This document shows, piece by piece, positions 15,231 through 22,536 of a stretch of 40,136 nucleotides of DNA. Source of the DNA: Nocardioides sp. (GTDB taxonomy: Bacteria > Actinomycetota > Actinomycetes > Propionibacteriales > Nocardioidaceae); assembly GCA_030698375.1 (NCBI GenBank), contig JAUYLL010000016.1, positions 1-40,136 of the forward strand, in the 5' to 3' direction. Below the pieces are notes generated by a model. It was not told the DNA's origin, did no database searches, and saw only the letters and a program-made list of their open reading frames with translations. Made by a program: the position numbers and the translations under genes. The number at the start of each line of letters is the position of its first letter. Positions within the stretch are counted from its first letter, which is position 1.

Positions 15231-15513
15231 CCGTTACCCCGAGGCAACCCAAGGACTGCCAGAATACGCAGCGACCGCCCAGGAGGCCGCCGAGATCCTC
15301 GGCGTCGCGGTGACCACGCTCTACGGCCTGGCACAGCGCGCCCCAGTCTCGTTCGGTACGTCCCGTCGGCGGGGCGGGATTCGTCCGACTCTCGACATCA
15401 CCGACCGCATCGCGGCACCAGCGTGCGTCAGGTGCGGAGCACAGGTGTTCAGCCGCGCGGGCGCATGGGGCCGGTTCGCGCGGGCCGGTGCGGGGTGGCC
15501 AGCAGCCGCTTAG
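15217..15513 (+). CDS. Small helix-turn-helix (excisionase/MerR-like) protein, possible remnant
   Basis: This 98-residue frame has a helix-turn-helix-like segment TAQEAAEILGVAVTTLYGLA near residues 20-39, resembling the DNA-binding helix of excisionases and MerR-type proteins, followed by an SRRRGGIRPTL wing-like piece. The C-terminal part, with one CVRC motif, looks degenerate. The ATG at 15217 overlaps the end of the frameshifted membrane gene. No clear ribosome site is seen. In a region of repeats it could be a leftover recombination directionality factor, but no integrase is present in the window. Confidence 0.4.
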   Translation: MAARSRYPEATQGLPEYAATAQEAAEILGVAVTTLYGLAQRAPVSFGTSRRRGGIRPTLDITDRIAAPACVRCGAQVFSRAGAWGRFARAGAGWPAAA

Positions 15514-15671
15514 TTACGCCGTCGGGACTTTCGACCCGAGGGGATTGAGTCCTCGTGCTCATGGCGGTGGCCGGGGCGTGCCGCACGCTGGAGGAAGCCA
15601 GGAGAGTCACCCAGGCACACCTGCGCACACCTGCCCGGGGTGAGGATGTTCCTGAAATGCAGGAGGAAGCC

Positions 15672-16274
15672 ATGCATCAGGGCACTCGGGTCGCCGCCGT
15701 GCTCGCGGCCGCCGCCCTCACCATCACCATGCCCGCCGCCCAGGCGGCCAAGGACTCCACCGCCGATGGCACCGGAGACGTCTGGAGCGTCACTTGGGAC
15801 GAGAGCACCGCGAGCGAGCCGGAGCCTGTTCCCTCGACCAAGAGCGTGAACGTCGATCTGACCAAGACGGTGGTCACCCACGGACCCAAGGCCATCCGCG
15901 TCGTCGCCCACTACGTCAACCTGAAGAAGACCGGCGACGGATTCAACTTCGTCGTTTATACCCGCGACAACAAGGGCCGCAAGACCTGGTCCTCGGTCCT
16001 CGTGGAGCCGCCGAGGTGGCGCGGGTTCAGTATCTTGATGACCAGGGACAGCTACGGCTGCAAGCGATTCCGACACACCATCGACTACGCCGCAAACACC
16101 ATCACCACGCGGGCCCCACGGCGTTGCATGGGCAAGCCCCGCTGGATCAAGTACAAGGCCCTGGCACAGTCGTGGACCATGATCGATGAGTCCTCGGGGA
16201 CCTGGTTCGTGGACGACGCGCGCAGTGACCAGGCGGTGCCGAAAGGATGGTCGGGCCGCATCCGTCGAGGCTGA
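15672..16274 (+). CDS. Secreted protein of unknown function
   Basis: The product has 200 residues. AGGAGG (15661-15666) precedes the ATG at 15672. A signal peptide is clear: MHQGTRVAAVLAAAALTIT, then a probable AQA-A cleavage near residue 30. The mature part has beta-rich patterns (SVNVDLTKTVVTHGPKAIRV, GFNFVVYTRDNKGRKTW) and a Cys pair (YGCKRFRH and RRCMGKPRW) that may form a disulfide outside the cell. Similar small secreted actinobacterial proteins are uncharacterised. The surrounding genes give no hint of function. Confidence 0.75.
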   Translation: MHQGTRVAAVLAAAALTITMPAAQAAKDSTADGTGDVWSVTWDESTASEPEPVPSTKSVNVDLTKTVVTHGPKAIRVVAHYVNLKKTGDGFNFVVYTRDNKGRKTWSSVLVEPPRWRGFSILMTRDSYGCKRFRHTIDYAANTITTRAPRRCMGKPRWIKYKALAQSWTMIDESSGTWFVDDARSDQAVPKGWSGRIRRG

Positions 16275-16550
16275 CGCAAGAGGACACGGAGCACCGTCCC
16301 GTGAGTCTTGCTGGGCAGAAAGATGCATCCGCTCATCGGCACGGCAGAACTTCACCATCGGCGGCATGGTCGGACGAGAGGCTTGCTTGGCCCGCACCAG
16401 AAGCAAGCGCTCTAAAAGCGATCCGTTCTCGATGACGTGTGGTCGGTTGTCGACGGGATCGAACTCGACCAGGGGCCCCATGTCAGAGACCAGACAGTTA
16501 CGTTGTTGGGCGGGAGATCAAGACGCCGGTGTGGGCGGAGGGAGCCGTCG

Positions 16551-16976
16551 ATGGAGGACTGGCGGAAGATCAAGCGGGCGGTGTTCGCGCGGCACAGCAA
16601 TCCGTGGAGCGCGTGGACGAGCGCGCCGCTGATGCTCGTCCCGGTGTGGCGACGCAGCTGGCGCGACGCCGCGCTGGTCGGTGTATGGATGGCCCTCAAC
16701 CCGGTGGTGTTCGGCAAACCCTCGCACGAGCGGGCATGGGCGACCCGGGCGGTGCTTGGTGAGGAGCAGTGGATCGCCCATCGGCCGCTGGACACCGCGA
16801 TGGCGGTCGACGTCGCCGCGACCGCCGCGGGGCTTGCCGCGATGGTCGCCGCCCGCCAGCGCCGCGCGATCCCTGCCGCGGCAGCCACGGTGTTGGAGAT
16901 GGGGCTGCTGATGGCGTACTGGGAGCTGATGGCTCGCTACTACGACCGAAACGGTGGTGTGCGTTGCAAGTCCTGA
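16551..16976 (+). CDS. DUF6653 family membrane protein
   Basis: This is a 141-residue protein opening MEDWRKIKRAVFARHSNPWS, with VPVWRRSWRDAALVGVWMAL, NPVVFGKPSHERAWATRAVL and a C-terminal pair of hydrophobic helices (about 85-100 and 106-125). The wording fits the DUF6653 family of small membrane proteins of unknown role; that assignment is from memory. GGAGGGAG lies just before the ATG at 16551, which decides the start against a longer frame from 16437. The 276 bases between this gene and the secreted protein gene hold nothing I can support. Confidence 0.72.
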   Translation: MEDWRKIKRAVFARHSNPWSAWTSAPLMLVPVWRRSWRDAALVGVWMALNPVVFGKPSHERAWATRAVLGEEQWIAHRPLDTAMAVDVAATAAGLAAMVAARQRRAIPAAAATVLEMGLLMAYWELMARYYDRNGGVRCKS

Positions 16977-17111
16977 TCATGACGCTGGGCACCGCAGGGC
17001 GGTCCAGCTGGCTGCCCTGAGCTATCACTCACTGCGGGACGTCACTATTGCTGACGGAATCAGATGTTCTTGAGGTGGGAATATCCGTCCCGACAGCGGC
17101 GTGAGCGGACG

Positions 17112-17273
17112 TTAGGACGCGGTCCAGCCTGGGCAGGGCGCGTCCTCGACAAGGGGCATCCACTTGTCGCGTCCTCCTGCGAACGTGAAGTGGTAGTGGA
17201 CCCGATACGCGGAGCCGAGTTCGTTCTGCAACTCCCTGCTCAGGTGTACGCCGCGACCGTCAAAGTCCCACAT
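17112..17273 (-). CDS. Small hypothetical protein
   Basis: This 53-residue frame starts MWDFDGRGVHLSRELQNELG and ends LVEDAPCPGWTAS at a TAA. It reads more like protein than the other frames here (aromatic, mixed polar content), but no family is recognised. GGAGG lies about 17 bases upstream, too far to be a good ribosome site. It fills part of the 436-base gap between DUF6653 and the Mrr-like gene; repeat copy D lies just upstream of its start. It could be a short real gene or the end of a decayed one. Confidence 0.35.
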   Translation of the reverse strand: MWDFDGRGVHLSRELQNELGSAYRVHYHFTFAGGRDKWMPLVEDAPCPGWTAS

Positions 17274-17300
17274 GTCCAGGTCGCGGTCGCCTCCGTCAGC

Positions 17301-17356
17301 TGCCGACGATGACTGAGTCTGCAACGGACACACACTCAGCAAGCGTGAATCTGCAA
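17301..17356 (+). repeat. Dispersed intergenic repeat, copy D (decayed right half)
   Basis: TGCCGACGAT (17301-17310), TGCAACG (17320-17326) and GCGTGAATCTGCAA (17343-17356) occur in the same order and strand as in copy B, with altered spacing. CGTCAGC before TGCCGACG keeps part of the central hairpin. It lies just before the promoter of the Mrr-like gene and so forms the left border of the Mrr-NYN-sRNA module. Confidence 0.5.
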
Positions 17357-17400
17357 GAGGCAACGTCGCGAATCTGAAAACGAGAGAGTCGAGACTTACG

Positions 17401-17406
17401 TAGCCT
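17401..17406 (+). promoter_or_regulatory. -10 box (TAGCCT) of leaderless promoter for the Mrr-like gene
   Basis: TAGCCT ends six bases before the ATG at 17413 and no Shine-Dalgarno sequence is present. The same hexamer and spacing precede the minus-strand gene starting at 22455. No convincing -35 is seen. Confidence 0.5.
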
Positions 17407-17412
17407 GACTGG

Positions 17413-18609
17413 ATGAAGGAATCGCCTCGGGAGAACCTGCGACTACTCCTGTCCGAGCCCATCGACTGCCTTGCGGATCCCTACCCCGCAGGCGCCTCGC
17501 TGGGCGCCGCACTACTCCGTCGGGGCGTGACAACACCCGCGGATCTTCTCGCGGAGGTGCCTACGTCGTACTCCATCTGGGGCGGAGAAGCGGACCTCCG
17601 TCCCGCGATGGGTGCGGCACGGCGTTCGGAGTCACGGCAGGCCGAGCAGGAGCGACTCGCGACCTATGGAGACCCGACCCCTCAAGATGTAGACGACACG
17701 ATCGCTCAGAACGCCTTCGTGGAGGGGGTCTATACAAGGTCGCCGGACTGCGACCGCGTCAACGCTGAACGGCAGGCGCAGCAGGGCGGCGAGCCGATGG
17801 AGTTTGGGAATCTCGCAACGCAGTTTGGTGATGTCCACCTGTTCGGCGTGCCGCGTCAACTCTCGGGTAGCCGGGTGTGGACCCTTTCGCGGGTAAGCCC
17901 TGACGATGAGATGAACCCGATGCTCTTCAACCATCAGGTCTTTTCCACGCCGCTCTCGGAGGTCATCCCGCGCTGGCGAGGGATGACGCTCGCGATGTCT
18001 ATCGCACGACTACTGCTCACGGCTGAGATCTTCGGCCGCCTGGATTCGCTGGCGAGCGGCGACGAGTTCCAACACATTCACGCGCTGTCACTACTTCACA
18101 CCCCCACCTCACTCGCTTCTACGCACGTCGACGAGCAGTCAATCGCTCAGGCGCTGAAGTGGCTCGGTTCCTTGGCTACAGAACCAGCGATCTCGGAAGA
18201 CGCCGCCGACCAGTTGCGGTCAGGTCCTCCCGTCCTTCCGGCTCCTCGGATGATCAAGGGGCACGCCGCCGCGGAGGAGTACGTCGCTGACGTTCTGGCC
18301 GCGCTGGGGTTCAGACACGTCTCCCGGACCCCCACCGGCGCGGACGGTGGTGTCGACGTGACAGGTGATGGCCTTGTCGCTCAGGTGAAGATGGAAGCGC
18401 TCCCTACCGGGCGCGATCGCCTCCAGGCTCTGTTCGGCGTCGCGACGGTGGAAAACGCACGTGCGGTCTTTTTCTCCCTCTCGGGCTACACAGCCAACGC
18501 GGTCGCCTGGGCAGACCGCGCAGGTGTTGCGCTGTTGTCGTTCGGCTACGACGGTGCGATTCTCGCCGAGAACGCCGAGGGGAGACGGATCCTCTCCCAA
18601 GGTGCCTGA
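17413..18609 (+). CDS. Mrr-type restriction endonuclease-like protein
   Basis: This is a 398-residue protein. The C-terminal ~120 residues (about 283-395) form an Mrr-like PD-(D/E)xK nuclease domain: AAAEEYVADVLAALGFRHVS, then GADGGVDVTGDGLVAQVKM (catalytic Asp in GGVDV and QVK), and a late FFSLSGYTANAVAWAD helix as in Mrr. The N-terminal ~280 residues are not recognised and probably give target specificity or sensing. Mrr proteins cleave modified or foreign DNA in the cytosol. The ATG is placed six bases after a TAGCCT box. The NYN-domain gene and two structured RNAs follow in the same direction, suggesting a defence module. Confidence 0.75.
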   Translation: MKESPRENLRLLLSEPIDCLADPYPAGASLGAALLRRGVTTPADLLAEVPTSYSIWGGEADLRPAMGAARRSESRQAEQERLATYGDPTPQDVDDTIAQNAFVEGVYTRSPDCDRVNAERQAQQGGEPMEFGNLATQFGDVHLFGVPRQLSGSRVWTLSRVSPDDEMNPMLFNHQVFSTPLSEVIPRWRGMTLAMSIARLLLTAEIFGRLDSLASGDEFQHIHALSLLHTPTSLASTHVDEQSIAQALKWLGSLATEPAISEDAADQLRSGPPVLPAPRMIKGHAAAEEYVADVLAALGFRHVSRTPTGADGGVDVTGDGLVAQVKMEALPTGRDRLQALFGVATVENARAVFFSLSGYTANAVAWADRAGVALLSFGYDGAILAENAEGRRILSQGA

Positions 18610-18780
18610 GGGCGCGAGTTTGGGTGAGGCTCTGGTCGAGACGCTCCGGCGACATGGGTAGCAGCGGACGCTCTCGGCGGTGAAGTGAACTCGATGGAGA
18701 TCCCGGAACCACCGCTCAAGGCTGGTAGACACTAGGTCCGCACGGTGCGGGCCAACAGGGGGACTTTTCGAGGTATGTCT

Positions 18781-20076
18781 ATGAGTTCGAACGGCAGGCA
18801 GGGGCCAGCCACCGGCTTGACTCCGTGCGCCGTCGTGGTCGACACCCGCAACGTCAAGGGCATGCTCAACGACGTATTCGGGGTGACCCGGGCTAAGGCG
18901 ACCGCGCGAGGGATCAAGGACGCCGTGCGGATGTACGGCTTTGACGCCGTCGAAATCCATGCCGGCGTCGCTACGAGTTCTCCGAAGAAGAGTGTCTCGG
19001 ACAAGGTCACCGACATGCTGGCTAAGAACTGCGTCTACCGCGATCGCTTGGCCGCCGATGGGGTGAAGGTCCTGGAGGGCTATCTCGTTGAGCGCGATAG
19101 CCAGGTAGAGGAGAAGAAGATCGACGTGCTCCTCGCTCTACAGGTCGCCGACATCGTCGACCGGATGCAGCAGGGCGAGTCCCGGGCCCGCTGCATCGTC
19201 GTGCTCTCTGAAGACATGGACCTCATGCCTTCCTACGAGTACGCCGCCGCGCGAGACGTCCATGTCTACGCGGCTGCGAACGACACCATTTGTTTCCGCG
19301 CTGACCAGGAGAAGTGGCTGCTGCTTCACGAGGGGGCTATCCGGGTCCTCGGCGAAGAGGACGACAGCCAGGGCAGCCCGACTCGCCGGTATCTGGCGCG
19401 TTTGGCACTCGGCACGAGCCGCAGCGGCCTTCCGACGAAATGGAAGGCTGTGTGGGACCAGCGGCCCGGGACCGTCACTCTGATGAACAACAGGGGGGTC
19501 CGCGGAACCATGTACTCCCCAGAAGCCCTGATCCACGGAACCTCGCTCGACCTATTCGCGACCGAGATCCGATTTCCCGAGAACGGGCCGACGTTTCCCG
19601 AGGTCGTCCTCTCGACCTCCGCCCCCGGCCCTGGCTTGATGAACGGAGTCCGAGAAGCGACCGTGACCGCTTGGACCACTCCTACGAAGGTCCGGGCGAA
19701 ATTCGATGACGGCAGCCAGTGCAGCGTTTCGGTCTCACCCGGCAGCGTCCTGCAAGGCGATCAGATCGCAGTGTGGACCACCGAACGCTCCACTGGCCAC
19801 GCTCACTACTACATCGGACCAGTCTCCGCGCTCACCCTGCCCGACACGTGGCCTGCCAGCACCGCCATCTCAACCGCCACTATCTCAGGCAACGGCGACA
19901 CGACCTTCTGGGAAGCACACCTTGAGGACGCGACCGCAGTGCGGGTTCAGCGGACGTGGCTCACTCACGCGGGCCCCGGTGATCGCGTCGCAGTTGCGCT
20001 TGCCGGAGTCCACCCGGGCACCGGTGCTCTTCACACCATGCCGTTGTGCTGCTGCCTCCCGCGAGAATTACAATAA
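18781..20076 (+). CDS. NYN-domain (PIN-like) ribonuclease with unknown C-terminal domain
   Basis: This is a 431-residue protein. The N-terminal NYN domain (about residues 15-175) has the acidic residues of the PIN/NYN metal site: AVVVDTRNVKGM, then VEEKKIDVLLALQVADIVDR, and VVLSEDMDLMPSYEYAA followed by VHVYAAAND. NYN proteins are metal-dependent RNases. The C-terminal ~250 residues are beta-rich, not recognised, and could bind RNA or a partner. ATG 18781 is chosen because GAGG (18770-18773) stands seven bases upstream; GTG 18745 and ATG 18775 are alternatives. It lies 171 bp after the Mrr-like gene and directly before two structured small RNAs, which may be its substrates or regulators. Confidence 0.8.
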   Translation: MSSNGRQGPATGLTPCAVVVDTRNVKGMLNDVFGVTRAKATARGIKDAVRMYGFDAVEIHAGVATSSPKKSVSDKVTDMLAKNCVYRDRLAADGVKVLEGYLVERDSQVEEKKIDVLLALQVADIVDRMQQGESRARCIVVLSEDMDLMPSYEYAAARDVHVYAAANDTICFRADQEKWLLLHEGAIRVLGEEDDSQGSPTRRYLARLALGTSRSGLPTKWKAVWDQRPGTVTLMNNRGVRGTMYSPEALIHGTSLDLFATEIRFPENGPTFPEVVLSTSAPGPGLMNGVREATVTAWTTPTKVRAKFDDGSQCSVSVSPGSVLQGDQIAVWTTERSTGHAHYYIGPVSALTLPDTWPASTAISTATISGNGDTTFWEAHLEDATAVRVQRTWLTHAGPGDRVAVALAGVHPGTGALHTMPLCCCLPRELQ

Positions 20077-20095
20077 AGAAACTCGTTGCTGGTTA

Positions 20096-20124
20096 TTGAC
20101 TTGGCTACGTGGAGTGCCGATAGT
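20096..20124 (+). promoter_or_regulatory. Promoter of small RNA 1
   Basis: TTGACT (20096-20101), a 17-bp spacer, then GATAGT (20119-20124). The first conserved base of the RNA (20131) lies seven bases after the -10. The match to sigma-70-type consensus is good for this genome. Confidence 0.6.
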
Positions 20125-20130
20125 CCTACT

Positions 20131-20220
20131 GCGAGCCCGTACGGGTTGTCGCAAACACGCTGTGCCGGACACTGGGCCGGTCGAGAAGGGGTGGAGCCAC
20201 CGGCTCCGCCCCTTCTTTGC
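20131..20220 (+). ncRNA. Structured small RNA 1, paired with RNA 2
   Basis: This is a candidate ~90-nt RNA beginning GCGAGCCCGTACGGGTTGTC. Stem 1 pairs GCGA with TCGC and encloses a CCC/GGG hairpin with a four-base loop. A middle region has GTGCCGGAC and TGGGCCGGTC, which can pair through CCGG/CCGG. The 3' hairpin pairs 20184-20198 with 20202-20216 (15 bp, one G-U, three-base loop) and ends TTCTTTGC, like an intrinsic terminator. About 46 of the first 60 bases match RNA 2, and differences in the stems are compensatory. No open frame explains this conservation. Function unknown; it lies 54 bp after the NYN ribonuclease gene. Confidence 0.72.
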
Positions 20221-20360
20221 ATCCCCTGGCCTTACTCACGGTGTCGCGAAACCGCTCCCGTGTGACCGCCACTGGTGCGGCCATCTCGCGAAGGATCCCG
20301 GAGCGGTGGACCTCGTTGGAACCTGACGGCGCGTCGTCGGCCGCCTCACATAGGGCCAAG

Positions 20361-20389
20361 TTGGAGTTCGGCGGCGAAGGTGCCATCAT
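20361..20389 (+). promoter_or_regulatory. Promoter of small RNA 2
   Basis: TTGGAG (20361-20366), a 17-bp spacer, then CATCAT (20384-20389), with the first conserved RNA base at 20396, seven bases after the -10. The geometry is identical to that of small RNA 1 although the spacer sequence is unrelated; the hexamers are weaker matches. Confidence 0.5.
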
Positions 20390-20395
20390 CTAAGT

Positions 20396-20484
20396 GTGAG
20401 CCCGAGAGGGTTGTCACACATTCGCAGTGCCGGACTTTGGGCCGGTCAAAGAGGGACGAAGCCGTTGGCCTCGTCTCTCTTTGC
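20396..20484 (+). ncRNA. Structured small RNA 2, homologue of RNA 1
   Basis: This is a candidate ~89-nt RNA beginning GTGAGCCCGAGAGGGTTGTC, 265 bp after the start of RNA 1. Stem 1 is GTGA/TCAC, a compensatory C-G to T-A change from RNA 1, with a CCC-GAGA-GGG hairpin (GNRA-type loop). The conserved middle GTGCCGGACTTTGGGCCGGTC follows. The 3' hairpin pairs 20448-20463 with 20467-20482 (one mismatch, one G-U) and ends in TTTGC. Four pairs of this hairpin differ from RNA 1 on both sides while keeping pairing. The duplicate with its own promoter argues for two independently expressed members of one RNA family. Confidence 0.72.
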
Positions 20485-20990
20485 GTTACGGCCCCAAGCC
20501 GGCTGCGGAGCGCGGTGAGGGACATGAAGCGCTAGTGACGGCCGGGCTGTTTCGCCAACGAGGGCGGCGACTAGAGGACCCGGTTCGGCCGGGTCGGCGC
20601 CCTTCGTCGTCGGCGACTTCCGTCGCGACGCTTCTCGGCACTACTACACCTGCGGGCGCGAGATGAGCGCGTTGAGAGCCGTCGCTGTTGCAAGCAGCGT
20701 GGGGATCCCAGCGGCAAGACGTTCACTGCTGCCACTGTCACTCCCTACATCTCCCCGGCCCCCCGCCCGGATGCGTAGAGCCCAGAGGGCGCCCCCTGGT
20801 GGAGTCGCCTGAACCCGACTCGGGTCATCGCTCGACGCTCCGACATCGAGCACCGAACGACTCCGACTCATCGTGTCATCGACCCCTGTGCCGCCGAAGC
20901 CGTTACGGCCGACAGAGCCCGTCCCCAGGGCCCCGGTGTGAGGCCCTCACCGGGGCTGGACGGGGCTTCTCAGGGCTGAGTATGCAAAAA
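20485..20990. other. Non-coding stretch with two large hairpins
   Basis: I see no convincing gene here. Two strong stem-loops stand out. The first pairs 20558-20566 with 20598-20607 (one bulge) around an inner GACCCGG/CCGGGTC hairpin (20577-20595). The second pairs 20916-20924 with 20958-20967 (one bulged G) around an inner nine-base-pair GCCCCGGTG/CACCGGGGC stem (20930-20956). Neither has a T tract. They may be terminators, further RNA structures or remnants of mobile DNA. Confidence 0.5.
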
Positions 20991-21135
20991 TTGCAGATTG
21001 GATCGGTCCATTGCAGATTCGCCGATCGTCGGCTGCCGACGATCAGCGAAAACGCAAGAGCGTGACGCCCCAGGGGCCCGAGTGTGCAACGCCGACCGCC
21101 GCGAATCTGCAACTTAGAACCGCGCGGATCGCGGC
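20991..21135 (+). repeat. Dispersed intergenic repeat, copy B (most complete)
   Basis: The left half (20991-21033) has TTGCAGATTGGATCGGTCCA followed by TTGCAGATTC; it differs from copy C at one base in 43. The centre is a near-perfect hairpin: 21018-21033 pairs with 21035-21050 in 15 of 16 positions. TTGCAGATTCGC (21011-21022) is also the exact complement of GCGAATCTGCAA (21101-21112), so a larger fold is possible. The right half ends with CCGCGCGGATCGCGGCA, as in copy A. It lies 18 bp beyond the 3' end of the minus-strand gene at 21154. Confidence 0.75.
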
Positions 21136-21153
21136 AGATGCGGACGGTGAGTC

Positions 21154-21498
21154 TCAGCAGAACCCTGTCAGGTAGAGAACTTGCACACCGGTCCCGTCTT
21201 CCCAGACACCGGCGTTCCACCACTCATGCTTGTCCAACTGCTTGTGGGTGGGCTCCGTCGAAATCACGTGGGGCCGGACTGCTTCCCACGTCCTCTTGGC
21301 CTCGTCTCCGTCGAACCACTCGAACTGTCCCGTGCTGTACATCTCTAGTACGAGGGGTGCCCCTGCGTTCACAAGTTCGTCAGCGACGTTGCGCTTCGCC
21401 TTCGTGCCGCGACGGGTGTACCCGCGTCCATCTGCCCCGGTGACCTTGCCCTGGTCACGATGCTCGGGGCGTTGACACTGGCTCAGGTCCGTACCCAT
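21154..21498 (-). CDS. Small hypothetical protein
   Basis: This 114-residue protein opens MGTDLSQCQRPEHRDQGK and contains the mixed alpha/beta-looking APLVLEMYSTGQFEWFDG and a Trp-rich C-terminal half (KHEWWNAGVWEDGTGVQVLY). No family is recognised. The ATG at 21496-21498 stands seven bases after TATCGT, a leaderless-type -10, which supports this start over a longer frame. Its 3' end abuts repeat copy B. It is divergent from the DUF5063 gene. Confidence 0.6.
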   Translation of the reverse strand: MGTDLSQCQRPEHRDQGKVTGADGRGYTRRGTKAKRNVADELVNAGAPLVLEMYSTGQFEWFDGDEAKRTWEAVRPHVISTEPTHKQLDKHEWWNAGVWEDGTGVQVLYLTGFC

Positions 21499-21505
21499 GG
21501 GTCTC

Positions 21506-21511
21506 ACGATA
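21506..21511 (-). promoter_or_regulatory. -10 box (TATCGT) of leaderless promoter
   Basis: On the minus strand TATCGT is followed by seven bases and the ATG at 21498; no Shine-Dalgarno sequence is present. Confidence 0.45.
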
Positions 21512-21581
21512 GGTAGTCGGTGGCGATGCTGCACACGCGGCTTGTCCGGAGGCGCGCTCCGCTTTCTGCCATCCTGCGGAG

Positions 21582-22091
21582 GTGGAATTCAAGGACGCGG
21601 CTGCACGCTTCTGTGAGGTCATCGAGGCTGCCGAGAGTTACGACCGTGAGAACTTTGTGACCGCGGTGGTGCCCCGGCTCGCCGACCTGATTGCGGCTGC
21701 CGCTGCGATGCAATCTGTCGTACTTCCTGAGGGAGAGGACTACGACTGTCCTTCGATATCGCTTGAGGATTGGCGCGAACGGTTCAGGGCGGTGGGTCAT
21801 GTGCTCGGTGACTGGGACATCTATTGGGTGCTCGACCCGTTGGCTATCGATGACGGGGAGGCCGACCCAGAGGTCATGGCCGGAGACTTGAACGACGACC
21901 TTGCGGACATCTGGCGCGACCTGAAGGCCGGACTGCGAGGCTTGGAAGCGGGGGGCCCAGAGGTGTCCATCCGGTGGGAGTGGAGGTGGGGCTTCTACAA
22001 CCACTGGGGAGAACATGCCACTGCAGCCCTAGGTGTCTTGCACGCACGGAAGTCCGAGATGTATTACCGCCCACGGCCGTCATCGGCCTGA
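21582..22091 (+). CDS. DUF5063 family protein
   Basis: This 169-residue, mostly helical, acidic cytosolic protein resembles DUF5063: an N-terminal helical repeat (FCEVIEAAESYDRENFVTAV, then PRLADLIAAAAAM), WRERFRAVGHVLGDWDIYWV, DLNDDLADIWRDLKAGLRGL and SIRWEWRWGFYNHWGEHATA. DUF5063 proteins often occur in polymorphic-toxin immunity or phage-related neighbourhoods; here no toxin is evident. GTG 21582 lies six bases after CATCCT, a leaderless-type -10, though GGAGG also overlaps the start. It is convergent with the next small gene. Confidence 0.7.
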   Translation: MEFKDAAARFCEVIEAAESYDRENFVTAVVPRLADLIAAAAAMQSVVLPEGEDYDCPSISLEDWRERFRAVGHVLGDWDIYWVLDPLAIDDGEADPEVMAGDLNDDLADIWRDLKAGLRGLEAGGPEVSIRWEWRWGFYNHWGEHATAALGVLHARKSEMYYRPRPSSA

Positions 22092-22122
22092 CCGCGCTAC
22101 GCGGCATGAGCGTGCGTCAGGT

Positions 22123-22455
22123 TTATTCGAGTATCCGCATCGCCTCGCGGACGCTCGCGGTGTACGGAGACGCCTCCCACCTGTCAGAGATGTCGTTCCA
22201 TTCGCCAATAATCGCGTTCGCGGCTTGGGCGGTCAGGTCACCTTGGCCGTAGTGCAGGACGAATGTGAAGACTCTTCGTTCGGCGGACACAACGATGCCA
22301 AACTCCTGGTCTCCATCATCGGGAAAGAGGTCGGCCAGCACGTCCCTCGACACATTGACGCCCTGGGCGGGCAAGAGTTGCCTGAGTCGCTTGTAGGGCT
22401 GGTCCTCAGATGTGCGGAGCAGTTGGGTTGAGAGCATCGCGGTCGTCTGAGGCAC
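22123..22455 (-). CDS. Small hypothetical protein
   Basis: This 110-residue protein reads MPQTTAMLSTQLLRTSEDQP at the N-terminus, with a beta-strand-rich middle (QEFGIVVSAERRVFTFVLHY) and a helical C-terminus. No family is recognised; the size and fold pattern resemble small immunity or housekeeping proteins, but that is a guess. The GTG at 22453-22455 is six bases after a TAGCCT -10 box; ATG 22437 is an alternative. It is convergent with the DUF5063 gene and is the last accessory gene before repeat copy C and dnaB. Confidence 0.6.
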   Translation of the reverse strand: MPQTTAMLSTQLLRTSEDQPYKRLRQLLPAQGVNVSRDVLADLFPDDGDQEFGIVVSAERRVFTFVLHYGQGDLTAQAANAIIGEWNDISDRWEASPYTASVREAMRILE

Positions 22456-22461
22456 GCTTCA

Positions 22462-22467
22462 AGGCTA
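22462..22467 (-). promoter_or_regulatory. -10 box (TAGCCT) of leaderless promoter
   Basis: On the minus strand TAGCCT is followed by six bases and the GTG at 22455, identical in sequence and spacing to the box before the Mrr-like gene. Confidence 0.45.
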
Positions 22468-22536
22468 TCCACACATCCGCTCATCGGCAGATCCGGCCGC
22501 TTCGTGTAACCCGCAGCCGAAGCCAATTTGCAAAGA

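Noticed and set aside
20126..20389. Minus-strand open frame of about 87 codons across RNA 1 and the gap to RNA 2
   Set aside because: It has no good start signal, and the RNA pairs show compensatory changes that a protein-coding explanation would not predict.
20131..20484. CRISPR or tandem repeat array
   Set aside because: There are only two copies 265 bp apart with different spacers, promoters and internal substitutions; the pattern fits duplicated RNA genes.
20991..21135. Classical integron attC site
   Set aside because: Size, palindromy and place at a gene end are reminiscent, but the GTTRRRY/RYYYAAC core sites are not found and no integron integrase is in the window.
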